Assembly (NCBI GenBank): GCA_947359465.1
Contig: OX375879.1
Location: 122,854,486-122,918,485 of the forward strand
Source of the DNA: Metellina segmentata
Taxonomy: Eukaryota > Arthropoda > Arachnida > Araneae > Tetragnathidae
DNA length: 64,000 nt
Direction of reading: 5' to 3'
Below the pieces are notes generated by a model. That model was not told the origin of the DNA. It ran no database searches and saw nothing but the letters and a program-made list of their open reading frames with translations. Both the position numbers and the translations under genes were made by a program. Each line of letters begins with the position of its first letter. The stretch's first letter is position 1. This document shows positions 55,180-64,000 of this stretch, in pieces.

Positions 55180-55930
55180 ATGAAACCACATTTTCCAAGA
55201 TGCGATGTGACTTTCTGTCGCTCTACGAAGAGCCCTCATTCTCTTCAGCTGATTTGAAGCACTGGGACACCAACGATTTACTCCATGTGACGTATTCCTT
55301 AACCTCAGACTCTCTCGAGTAGTTACTTTCCTGGATACACTGTGCTTCATTTCCACCGGTAGGCTTTCCCGAATTTCTTCTCCTGGACGATTCATCACAG
55401 AAAAGAACACCGCGTGCTATTCCCAAAACTAGCAAAAGGGAAAAACACGGCAAAAAAAAACGCAAGAAATCTTTTCTGCTCCCTTTTTTTTTCTCCACTC
55501 GTTCATTTAGTGTGTCACGCGATTTTTCGAGTAACGCCTTTTTGTGTTCCACCGCGTTTCGCTCAGCGAACGCACCCCGAAACGTGCTTATTATTTTGCT
55601 TCCTTCCCTCCCCTCTCTCCAAACATCCCCATTTTTATGATTATTCCCCCCCTCCCACATACGCGCTGACAATGCACACTTCAACAGCGCGGCTAATAAG
55701 AGGAAAAAAGAAGCCAGATAATGACAGCTTCCGGAGAAGGGAGGGTCTTCCAGAAGTCAGAAGACAGGGTGGAATAGAATGCATTCCGACGGGTTCTGTT
55801 GGGGAGGGACTGCGACAGCGGTCGTGTTTAAAAATCGGTAATGAATTACCAGGTTTTACGCTTTTCGTCCGTTTAGGTTCGATCGTATCGCGCAAGGGCA
55901 CCAATCTGCACCAAAAACAATACGAGCAGC
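55180..55930. other. Unique GC-richer island with overlapping open frames
   Basis: Plus-strand frame at 55414-56004 (196 codons) and minus-strand 55223-55684 (153 codons) overlap. Neither has a domain or signal peptide; Lys/Ser-rich composition follows base content. Candidate regulatory element. Confidence 0.3.
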
Positions 55931-56208
55931 GTCAAGTGATAAACATATCCACAATGTTGATCGGTTGGGTTAGATTTCACCCAACGCCCATGACTGCGCC
56001 GTGACTGTTAGCTTTACTGTGATGAATCGTCCAGGATAAGAAATTCGGAAAAGTCTATCGGTGGAAATGAAGCACAGTGTATCCAGAAAAGTAACTAAAA
56101 CCAGACAGATAACCTCTCATTGGTGACATACGCGCAAGTTTGGATTGGATTTGAGAGAATAAGAGGCCAAATTTTGCCCATGAGACAGAAAACGTCCTGT
56201 GATGAACA

Positions 56209-56911
56209 TACAGGGTGGCCCAGAGGGTTATGCTTAAAGAAAAGTCTAATAGAGGGCGCTAAATGGGAGGAGGTGAAGCCAAACTTGGTTGCGAATGATC
56301 ATTCGAGCAGGCAATTTCTTGTGTGGTACGCAATATCTTCCTATGGTGTGTATAGCCCAGTTCTCATCGACGGAACATCAAACGCTACGAAATACCGACA
56401 TTTTCCGGACGGGGAGTTCGTCCCTTTTCTTCACGGTAATGACTTGGTCTGTGGTCATTGGCTTCTACAGGATGGTGGAAGACAACGTCAAACGGCGAAA
56501 GCTTTCAAAGTGCTCAATAGCATTTTCACGATTGAATTATTGGGTTGGATTACCCATCGCACTTCCGAGGTGAGATTGAATGGCCCACCTATTCCCCGGA
56601 TTTAAACGCTTGTAATTTCTTCTTGTGAGGTTGTTTGAAGGGAAAAGTGTGGAAGACAAGTCCTCCTGAATTAAAAACTGCCAAACCAACTGCAGTCGAC
56701 ACGATTGACATCGAAGTCTGCTCACGCGTGATGGAGGGGTTCCTGAACCACCTCACTGCTGTCCTTGTCAAAGAAGACGATCACTTCGAACCTCTTTATG
56801 ATTAATTGCTTACTATTTAATTTCAATACATATCATGAATATCTTCACATCACTCTTACGAGTTTTGAAATTTCGATTCTTTTCAAACATTACCCACTGG
56901 GCCATCCTGTA
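56209..56911 (+). mobile_element. Mariner-like element, internally deleted, TA-flanked
   Basis: Termini TACAGGGTGGCCCAGAGGGT and, on the opposite strand, TACAGGATGGCCCAGTGGGT with a TA at each outer edge. About 700 bp, so shorter than an autonomous element. Confidence 0.88.
56280..56807 (+). pseudogene. Mariner-like DDE transposase pseudogene
   Basis: The frame reads FLVWYAISSYGVYSPVLIDG, ATKYRHF, EFVPFLHG and HWLLQDGGRQRQTAKAF, which aligns with the VWFQQDGARPHTA region and so has the second catalytic Asp. A frame change gives EIEWPTYSPDLNACNFFL (third catalytic region), stop, GCLKGKVWKTSPPELKTA and a VCSRVMEGFLNHLTAV tail. The DNA-binding domain is absent. Confidence 0.82.
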
Positions 56912-57369
56912 CACTCGTCTCGTTTCTAGTTGGGTTGGGTTCTATAACAGAAAGTCATTTTTGTACAAGCTACGCCAAAAACGAACCCAATAACGTCGTG
57001 ATTGGTTGAAAACTGGTCCATATTTCCAAGCTGTGCAAACACGCTACAGACAACGTCCAGTGGTAGATAGACACACAGGAGGTCGGTTCGAATTTATATA
57101 GAAAAGGGGCCATATTTGGCTAAGCTAAGCAAATACAATACAAAGTGACGCACACAACTTAGGATTTTATAGAACAAGGAGTCATATTTAGACATACTAC
57201 TAATACATTATTTATAGTTCTAATTTCGCATGTGGCAAAGTCGGATTAGTTGCTTGAAATTTCATGGTTTCTTCCATACGACGCCCTAAGAGCAAGCCAG
57301 TATACTCCAGGAAAGCATGGAATACATTGTGCCTTCTCCATAGTGTCATCCCTCCTCCATAATAGTATA

Positions 57370-57554
57370 ACTGTGCTGGCACCTCAATCTTCAAACTTCC
57401 ACACCAACCCAACGTGAGGACTTTCGGCCACGACAGATTTAAGAAGCTCAGACACCTCTACACCATACGCTTACAAACATGCATACATTGATTCGAACTA
57501 AGAACCTTCTTATCTATACGTTAACACCTTAACCATCAAACCGGTGGGTCGGCG
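57370..57554 (-). mobile_element. SINE family 1, head A, 3' truncated
   Basis: Minus strand: GCCGACCCACCGGTTTGATG, GTTAAGGTGTTAACGTATAG, GGTTCTTAGTTCGAATCAAT, GAAAGTCCTCACGTTGGGTT, GTGGAAGTTTGAAGATTGAG. The last ~120 bp are missing. Confidence 0.88.
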
Positions 57555-58220
57555 CAGAAACACGGGATTTTCAACGATAATTTTTCGTAACTCATTTCTC
57601 GAGGTTCAAACAAATCCCATACTCATGATTTTAACCGGGTTTAAAAATCATTAGCCGTAAAATAAAATGATCGGATACTTTAAAGATAGTACTGCTTTTA
57701 TCAATGCCACACAGCACAGTTATTTTGTATTCCACCACAAAAAAAATCAATGCGGATGAAAATTTAATTTTAGTTCTGTGGAGTAGCTGAAGTATAACCT
57801 GGGTATAATACCACTGCCGCTACTTGCCCGAGGAAGTTCACATTTAAAACTGTCGCATGCGTTTTTGTTTCATGTCGTCGGTAGTGGGTTTTCGTGATAG
57901 CTGCAGACGGGGATGGAAAGTGCATATCCGTTTCAAAAATGAAGAATAGGATTTTTTTTTCTACCGTTGCAAATTACAGGTCGCATGATGGATGATCTAC
58001 GTCCTACCGCTCTAGTAATTTGGGCGTCAAATGATTTCAATATAGCAAAAAGAAAAAAGTATAATATTTCTTGCATGAAAGAATGAAGGGGATATTAGTT
58101 TTCTGTGTTTTTTTTACTGCCCACATCGATAATACTCTTAAGCCCAACTTGAGTATTCCTGAAAATTGCTCTCAGGAATACATTGAACACATTATTTTGT
58201 TACACCAGTCTATTATAAAA
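57555..58220. other. No gene seen
   Basis: Mixed AT-rich sequence, no supported feature. Confidence 0.4.
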
Positions 58221-58224
58221 GGAA

Positions 58225-58708
58225 GTGTTTCGCTGTGTCTCTGTACGCAGTGTCCTGACGAATCTGTAGCACTTACAATAATAAAATATGGATCCGAATT
58301 TTTTTTTTGAAATTTTTGTGTCCAGCTCGAATTTTAAAATTGAATCTAGAACATTTTTAAATTAATGTATTTTTTTTTTTACCTTTCTTCTTTCTTTTTT
58401 CCGGAATGTGACGCCCCCCAACCTCGAATGAAGAAGCGAGCTGATTTTGCGACCGCTGACGTCACAACCGTTTTTTTAGTCCGAATGCCTTTAGAACAAC
58501 ACCAAGTTTTCCGATTCTAGCATGTTTTGATTTGCGTTGTTGAAAATAGCCACTTCGAGGCCATCACGGCGTTGCCCATGGAATTCGTTTGCGAAGCAAA
58601 CCAAATGGGAATACGTAGAAATGACCGAAGGTTAGCGAGCAGTGGTCACACCTGACTCCGCGAAAAGAACTATAACGGGCAGCGCAGTGCCGGCCACGCT
58701 GTAGATAG
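58225..58708 (+). mobile_element. Helitron 3' end, copy 2
   Basis: Shares landmarks with 45150-45614: TCTGTACGCAGTGTCCTGAC, TTTTAAAATTGAATCTAGAA, GAAAATAGCCACTTCGAGGC. It carries an extra segment (CCCCCCAACCTCGAATGAAG..GACGTCACAACCG) absent from copy 1. The terminal CTAG is mutated to ATAG. Confidence 0.72.
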
Positions 58709-58753
58709 TATTTTTTAAAGTCAGAAATGAGTTTCAAACTGAGCTAAACTTCC

Positions 58754-59024
58754 GGGGCCGTGGTAGCCCGATTGGAATACTAGTGGAATACCAACTGGAT
58801 GAGTGAGAGTTGGAAACACTTTGCAGCATAAGACCGTCGTGTATGTAGGGATTGGTGCCTGTTAAATATGTCGTGCCCCTACAATGGGTTCACGATGGCG
58901 TGGTGTTGAAGTTTGCAAAGTGGGATGCTCGTTTATTTGTTGCTGTTGGAATTTTCACTAGCGGAATGAATCCCTGATCATCGGCAGTAGGTCGTTGTGT
59001 TGCTTCAGTTCCTATCTACCTTCG
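58754..59024 (+). mobile_element. SINE family 1, head B, diverged
   Basis: GGGGCCGTGGTAGCCCGATT, GGAATAC duplicated, AAGACCGTCGTGTATGTAGG, GATGGCGTGGTGTTGAAGTT, CATCGGCAGTAGGTCGTTGT then a shortened CTATCTACC tail. Confidence 0.8.
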
Positions 59025-59095
59025 GAAACTATCTGAAACAATTAGGAAAAATACAAATAACAATCTTGAAAGACCACCGGACGTTTGAGAGGCGA

Positions 59096-59364
59096 TAAAA
59101 CGATTGGAAGAGTAGCAGATTAGCGACCTCAGGGTTGTGGGTTTGAATCCAACCAAAGACCGTCGTTTACAATAGGGAGGGATGCACGTTAAATCTGGTG
59201 TGGTAGTTTGGAGAGTAGGTTGCCAGCTCAGGTGTGACCTCGTCATCGCACCGTGGTTCATAATAACGCATTGTTGTCCTCGGATCTTTCATTTCAGGGC
59301 TTGGTCCCACACCGTTACCAATACCTCGTCGTGTTATTCTAGTAAGGCGTTACTTTATCTACCC
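59096..59364 (+). mobile_element. SINE family 1, head B, full length
   Basis: AACGATTGGAAGAGTAGCAG, GGGTTGTGGGTTTGAATCCA (B box), CAAAGACCGTCGTTTACAAT, GGTAGTTTGGAGAGTAGGTT, TTGTTGTCCTCGGATCTTTC, AGGCGTTACTTTATCTACCC. Confidence 0.87.
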
Positions 59365-59389
59365 GTTCCCGACTTAAAGTGTTGCTTTG

Positions 59390-59860
59390 AGATCGGAAAA
59401 GGTAGAAAGCACGGCCAAATCACTCTCTTTGTACCGAGGGCGTCTTTCCGAAAGGTGAAGGGAAGTGAAAATGGATTCTCTTTTTAACTATACCTCCTCC
59501 GTAATCCCTCCAACACATAACTGATCCGGGGGGGGGGGGGAGCTTGTCATGGAACTGGGGAGCGCGGGGAGGAGATTAGAGGCACACAGAGCAAGTGGCT
59601 TCCGGATGGATTACCTCTACTCATTACTCCAGAGACAAACAGATTTGTACCGCCCCTTTTTCCTCCCCTAGCTGGTACAAATATGTACTGCCGATGGGAG
59701 GAGGGTCAACGGTGTGTGTGTGTGGGGGGGGGGGGTCGTTTACTTTCCGGTATACTCGAAGGGAAATTTCAGACCGTGCGAGTCATCTTCTGCAGATTCT
59801 TTGAAAACGGGGGAGGGATTCAATTGCTCTGGGTTATGAGAGGTGGGAAGTCGGTTGGAT
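59390..59860. other. Unique GC-richer island with G-runs
   Basis: Two G-runs (about 59528-59540 and the GTGTGTGTGTGGGG tract near 59714) with single-copy flanks. No coding signal. G-runs could form G-quadruplexes, which is inference. Confidence 0.3.
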
Positions 59861-59875
59861 TTCTTGTTTGAATAT

Positions 59876-59936
59876 GTAGGTAGTTGATTAACGGCACACT
59901 GGACAAAGCACGGGCTATTGGTGACAGTCTGAGTAA
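59876..59936 (-). mobile_element. SINE family 1, tail fragment
   Basis: GTAGGTAGTTGATTAACGGC, ACACTGGACAAAGCACGGGC, TATTGGTGACAGTCTGAGTA. Confidence 0.7.
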
Positions 59937-59937
59937 C

Positions 59938-60096
59938 TGGTATTTTTTAATTAATCATACTAGAGCAACACAACGGGCTATTGACGATGGTCCGAGAACA
60001 ATCTCTAAGGGAAAGATCCGAGGACAACACCGCGTCATTTTGAACCACGGTCAGATGAGGAGGGAACACCTGAGCTAGCACCCCACTCTCCAAACA
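59938..60096 (-). mobile_element. SINE family 1, 5' truncated
   Basis: Minus strand: GTTTGGAGAGTGGGGTGCTA, CATCTGACCGTGGTTCAAAA, GTTGTCCTCGGATCTTTCCC, TGTTGCTCTAGTATGATTAA then TTAAAAAATACC. It abuts the preceding tail fragment. Confidence 0.85.
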
Positions 60097-60337
60097 ACAC
60101 TTTTTTGAATGGCTCCCCTTCAGTGCTGTTACTGTTTTAAAAATCATTCGCGCTTCCAAAAGTACTGGACGCATGAGATTCGTTGCGTGGTCAGATAGAC
60201 TACATTGAAAGTTAATAATGAAAGAGGTTAATGAGTTCCTCGCAATAGATATGCCCCTCGGAACACATCTACTTAAGAGGGTACGGCACCGCCTTAGGCA
60301 CCCAAGTTAAATTCACAAACTTTGGGCGCATAACATT

Positions 60338-61826
60338 TACACTCATGTCCATAAATTAATAATGCCAGATCCGGCAAATAAAGGTTCAAAAACAAATCAA
60401 ACGTGACTTATTCATAAAGCTCATTTATTAAACAAAAGATAAAGAATAAAAAAGATGGTGTATCTATGTTACCATTCATAAGAACTACGCTTTTTGCTCA
60501 CTAGAGCAATTACAAAAAATATCAGCCTTACAAAAATTTAACATGACATGGTTGGTCTGATGGTTAATACATTGTATGTCTCCCGGACTATAAAATACAG
60601 TCCATGCAACGTCTAGGCATGCTGAGGATCAAATTATCGAGCTGATCTTAGGGAAGATCACTCCACTCAGCAAGCAATGCTCTGTGAAGTTCCGGTAGAC
60701 ATGTAGGAGGTGGTTGACGGGCTGTAACTCGTCGGCCAAGCATGTCCCACACATGCTCCATCGGATTCAAGTCAGGTGAGAATGCTGGTCATTCCACACG
60801 GGTGATATACTCAGATCCAAGGCATTCGTTTACAATGTTTGCACGGTGAGGACGGGCGTTGTCATCCATAAACACAAATTCTGCGCCCATGGCATTTCTA
60901 AGCAAACGTACATGTTGTTCCAGAATGGTGTCCCCATAAATTTGACCTCTCATGGTTCCGAGTTGAGCATATAGATCTGTTCTGGAGCCCAGTATAACTT
61001 TGGCCAAACGAGCAATCCTGCACCACCGTAACGGTATCGATCAATGATGGTGGTAGCGGGTACCTGGCCTTCTCCATATGAACGTCCGCCGTGAATGAGA
61101 CTGCAAGCTAAACCTGGACTCGTCGGAAAACATCACACAAGGCCACTGAGACGATGTCCACATTACATGTTCTCTACTCCAGTCTAACCGCTGGCGACAG
61201 TGAGTTGCCGTGAGTGGAAAACATCTGACAGGCCTGCTAGCATCTAGACCAACATGTCTCAACCGTCTGTAAACGGTTTTTTTTTAAACTGTCGTACCCG
61301 TGGCTGAAGATAGCTGACGAGAAAGGTCGGATGCTGTGCTCCGTCTGCATCTTTTTGAAGTTACTGCCAAATACCGGTCGTCATTCGGCGTTGTAACTCG
61401 GGGTCGACCTGTACTGTAACGTTTACTGACATTTCCATCAATTTGGAATCGTGACAAAAGCATAGAGATGACACTTGGGGCGATTCCAAGTTCCACTGAA
61501 ACTTCCTTCTAAGTACGCCCCCATTCCAGGCTGCCGATTATTCTACCACGTAAAAATTCATCGACATGCGACCTCTGTGTCATAACTATTCGGTTGTGGC
61601 ACTGAGCGGCTTTCAGAACGCTTGTGAACAATTTTACTTCTTTGCTACCATTCCTTATATACACCTCTCTTACACTCTCGTCATACTATCGGTGTCATCT
61701 GATGGCTTCCTGTAAGTTGGATATTATTCTTGAAGATGTGTGCGATAATTCTACAGGTGAAATTTTTACTTAGAGTTCGATTACCGTGTGTTTCTGAATT
61801 ATCCTTAATTTATGGACATGAGTGTA
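60338..61826 (-). mobile_element. Tc1-like transposon, nearly full length, TA-flanked
   Basis: Termini TACACTCATGTCCATAAATT on both strands, inverted and near identical over 22 bp. Length about 1.49 kb, with TA at each edge. It is the most complete DNA transposon here. Confidence 0.93.
60590..61583 (-). pseudogene. Tc1-like transposase pseudogene (all domains present, broken)
   Basis: Starts at an ATG at 61583: MTQRSHVDEFLRGRIIGSLE, then a stop after GRT near 61510. The helix-turn-helix region continues VSVELGIAPSVISMLLSRF, then GRPRVTTPNDDRYL. A poly-T tract near 61282 causes a frameshift and erases a few codons. CVMFSDESRFSL holds the first catalytic Asp. Frame shifts near 61030-61050 and 60990 follow. 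EFVFMDDNARPHRANIVNEC has the second Asp and AFSPDLNPMEHVWDMLGRRV the catalytic Glu. It ends LSMPRRCMDCI. Length fits a ~340-residue DD34E enzyme. At least one stop and three frameshifts make it inactive. Confidence 0.9.
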
Positions 61827-61829
61827 TTT

Positions 61830-62355
61830 ATAAATTACTGTATTAATCTGAATTTTTCACTGTGTTGAGTACTTTTAAAACTTTACCACGTGTTTTTTAA
61901 ACCATAAAATTATAAACTTTTAGAATATGACAAAAAAAAAAATTAAAAATTTTTTAGATAAAATATTTTTCCTAAAAGTATACATTTTATATCATATTCC
62001 TTGTGTTAAAGTGTTTAAAAGTGTTTCATAAACAATCATAAAAAGTTTCAAGAATGTATCTGAAGTTGTTTTTGAGTAATGTGCCCCAAAACATGAAAAA
62101 GTATGTTCTGAGACGTACGTCGCGGAAATAGTGCATCTATTTAAAACAATATTTCAAAATACTTCCACATTACAGATTTCTACAAATTAGGCATCGTTAT
62201 AAAGAAAACAATTAAAATTTTCATAAACAGTAAAAATCTCAAAAAGGATTTTTTCGAATTTTTAGGTGCCGCCCCCCTTTAAGGTGTATGTGGTCATCAT
62301 GGACATCAGGTACCCTAGTGATCTGTTCTTTTCTCGTTGTGCAATATTTGTGACT
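61830..62355. other. No gene seen
   Basis: Very AT-rich. CTTTAAGGTGTATGTGGTCA near 62277 resembles the terminus of the ~750-bp TIR family, without supporting body. Confidence 0.4.
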
Positions 62356-62356
62356 A

Positions 62357-62529
62357 GGATAACACGACCCTGTCAAGTAATTGTAAAGAGAAAGGACTGA
62401 GAAATATCCCATGGGTATTATAGGGTCGCAATCCCCATTGGATAACCATGAGGATCGCGACTTCATTATGCCCAAGGGATATTTCTCAGTTCTTTCTCTT
62501 TACAATTACTTGACAGGGTCGTGTTAGCC
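62357..62529. repeat. ~170-bp palindrome able to form one long hairpin
   Basis: The outer arms AACACGACCCTGTCAAGTAA, TTGTAAAGAGAAAGGACTGA, GAAATATCCC pair with their complements at 62474-62525 with about one mismatch in 50. Inner arms (TGGGTATTATAGGGTCGC against the complement of GCGACTTCATTATGCCCA) pair imperfectly almost to the centre near 62442. Confidence 0.93.
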
Positions 62530-62758
62530 CAGTCTGTAAAATAACGGCTTACCAACTAGAGGATTACGAGTTCAAATCCAGCTAAAGACCGTCGTGTACA
62601 AGAGGGGATAGTACACGACATATCTGTTGCGTCCATGTCCTCGCGTTGCCGTGATGAGGTAGTTTGGGGAGTGGGATGTCGGGTCATGTTTTCTCGTCAT
62701 CTGACCGTGGAGGACGACTTTAGGTTGCAAGAAATGTGACGTTAAGTAATTACCTACT
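62522..62758 (+). mobile_element. SINE family 1, head B, diverged
   Basis: GTGTTAGCCCAGTCTGTAAA, TACGAGTTCAAATCCAGCTA (B box), AAGACCGTCGTGTACAAGAG, GATGAGGTAGTTTGGGGAGT, CTCGTCATCTGACCGTGGAG, then a shortened tail ATGTGACGTTAAGTAATTAC. Its left end overlaps the palindrome arm. Confidence 0.82.
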
Positions 62759-62879
62759 ACGATTACTTTATTTTGTCTGGTGGGTGTTTGGAGCTGCCGT
62801 CTAAACCAACCAAGCACAGTAGGTAGAGACAACAGCGAGAGCTCTGACCACCGACATGGACCAAGCGCGTCTTCCGAAA

Positions 62880-63430
62880 CCAATTGAGATCGACTCGATG
62901 CACCCCGTCACCCCCAATACCTTTTGATAGAGGGAGGGGTCAAATGTCTCGCCCTAGCGAAGCCCCGATTTATGACGCCGCCCTCAAGTGCGCCCGCTTA
63001 TTTTGTTGGGAGAAATTAATTCCGGCTTTTCATCGGCCGGAATGCCGGACCCCCATAAAAACAGGAGAACGGGACTCCCGAGGATCATTAAAAGGGGAAA
63101 AAAGTCTCACTAAAAGAATCCCCGCGTCATCTTCGGGAAAAGAAGGATCCCTCAACACTCCGGAAGGCGTTGTTTATAGGTGTTCGCCCCGTGTTTTATG
63201 TGGCGTCGCCCCTTCTGCCCTAACCAGCTGTTAAACTGCGCGCGCCCTCTTTCCCGGTGGGTGGTTTTATTTCGCTTTTTTCCCCTGCATTCCTCCGCGG
63301 GACCCTGCGCCCTTAAGTGCGCCCCATTCGTCCCGCGTTGGCGAGCCCGCGCAATGGCCCGTCCAGCAGATAGCGCCAAGCATTTGTTTCGCCGCATTTC
63401 GCCCGTCTGCCGGAACTGACGCTTACGGAA
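62880..63430. other. GC- and CpG-rich island, possible promoter or enhancer
   Basis: The strongest GC-rich segment in the window (GCGCGCCCTCTTTCCCGG, GCGAGCCCGCGCAATGGCCC). Single copy. It contains several TTTAT-type homeodomain-like sites (TTTATGAC, TTTATAGG, TTTATGTGG). Frames are open on both strands without domains. It might be an internal promoter. Confidence 0.35.
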
Positions 63431-63865
63431 TTATTTCTTGTGATTCAGTGCTTCTTGTAACGAGCCGTGGTTTGTTTTCCATTTAGAAATCATTTGACTT
63501 CGCTGCGTATTGAGCCGTCGCTCCATTTTGTGTGAAGCTAAATCTCTAGTTGATGCTAAGGTCTTCGAAAGTGGTAGCTTAACTTTCTTTATTCCGTCGC
63601 CAACATTTTCCCGCTCAATCGATGAGGTCACCAGGATGGAGTATGTATCTCCCATCCACATCGCCAAACTAACACCAATCTCCAAGAAATACCTGAGGCG
63701 GAGGTACTCTAGTTACGGCCGCATTCACAAGTACGAGTTAACCCGCGGATCAACGATTATCCCTGAGTTATTGAAAAAACCGTATTTCCAATGCCTGATC
63801 CGTGGCTTAAACCGACATTTCGGTGTTACATTTTGATCCTTCGAAATCGGCGAATTAACTCTCGG
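63431..63865. other. Unassigned single-copy sequence with a 108-codon open frame
   Basis: The plus-strand frame at 63510-63836 contains SLTFFIPSPTFSRSIDEVTR and ISKKYLRRRYSSYGRIHKYE. No domain, and the start is not an ATG. The minus strand is also open for 84 codons. Coding not supported. Confidence 0.3.
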
Positions 63866-63869
63866 CTGA

Positions 63870-63925
63870 GAGTTACGCATGCGCAGTACTATCTTTTTGA
63901 GAAGGAAGCGAGATATAGTGTAAAC
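63870..63925 (+). promoter_or_regulatory. Candidate NRF1-like/ETS-like promoter motifs
   Basis: TACGCATGCGCAGTA is close to the NRF1 consensus and is followed by GAAGGAAGCGAG, which resembles an ETS core. They sit just upstream of the open frame at 63934. No TATA box is evident. Motif matches this short arise by chance, so this is suggestive only. Confidence 0.2.
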
Positions 63926-63933
63926 AAATCAAA

Positions 63934-64000
63934 ATGGACGACACACTTCATTCTTTGTTGAATTTCAGTATTCTTGCGAAGCGCATTCACAACTGCTCTT
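63934..64000 (+). CDS. Possible first coding exon running off the window end
   Basis: An ATG preceded by AAATCAAA opens a frame starting MDDTLHSLLNFSILAKRIHN that is still open at the last base. About 60 bp upstream lies ACGCATGCGCAG (an NRF1-like palindromic site) and then GAAGGAAGCG (ETS-like), a combination seen at housekeeping promoters. No domain is visible in 22 residues. If real it would be a gene nested in or downstream of the Musashi-type gene, or an alternative first exon. It may equally be chance. Confidence 0.22.
   Translation, partial: MDDTLHSLLNFSILAKRIHNCS

Noticed and set aside
55223..56004. Overlapping 153- and 196-codon frames as coding sequence
   Set aside because: Both strands open together, no recognisable motif, Lys/Arg/Ser composition tracks the bases.

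Overview
The window is intergenic or intronic DNA from a eukaryote, almost certainly an arthropod and probably an arachnid such as a spider. It is AT-rich and crowded with decayed transposons. Introns look tens of kilobases long, and one tRNA-derived SINE family occurs about 50 times. The order-level guess is inference: the Tc1/mariner, hAT and Helitron remnants are of types common in spider genomes, but no search was run.

The only confident host-gene feature is one 85-bp exon at 38251-38335 (+). It encodes the second half of a first RNA-recognition motif (RNP1 GFGFVTF, then SVDKVL and HELDGKK), which is diagnostic of the Musashi/Rbp6 family. It has a clean AG acceptor and a GTAAG donor. No other Musashi exon was found, so at least 38 kb upstream and 25 kb downstream read best as introns of a Musashi-type gene. 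Two short ORFs (42835-43029, and 63934 to the window end) are weak coding candidates.

Layout by region. 0-10 kb: SINE pieces, a 302-bp MITE with a perfect 8-bp target duplication (3303-3604), palindromic GACGAGATATCTCGTC arrays, an internally deleted Tc1 element (7008-7582) and the first copy of a ~750-bp TIR element. 10-23 kb: full-length SINEs with target duplications (12088, 13284), an AT-rich block of degenerate duplicated repeats (15.5-19.3 kb) and more SINEs. 23-31 kb: Helitron-like sequence with long (TC)n/(TA)n tracts, a hAT element with BED-finger and dimerisation remnants (27.56-28.74 kb), an inverted repeat pair 4 kb apart, and a Tc1 element (29608-30402). 31-38 kb: a second SINE family with an (AAC)n tail, and a ~750-bp TIR copy carrying a hAT-type MITE built of about ten ACATCGATGT palindromes (36924-37500). 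38-46 kb: the Musashi exon, a palindrome array, SINEs and a Helitron 3' end. 46-64 kb: more SINEs, twin perfect hairpins (53251-53322), a mariner-like element (56209-56911), another Helitron 3' end, a decayed Tc1 element (60338-61826), a 170-bp palindrome (62357-62529) and a GC-rich island.

Twelve unique GC-richer islands (300-700 bp) stand out from the AT-rich repeat background and are candidate intronic regulatory elements. The most structured observations are one SINE body carried by two different tRNA-like heads, the ATCGAT-palindrome MITE, the dispersed GACGAGATATCTCGTC repeats, and nested insertions that give a relative age order.
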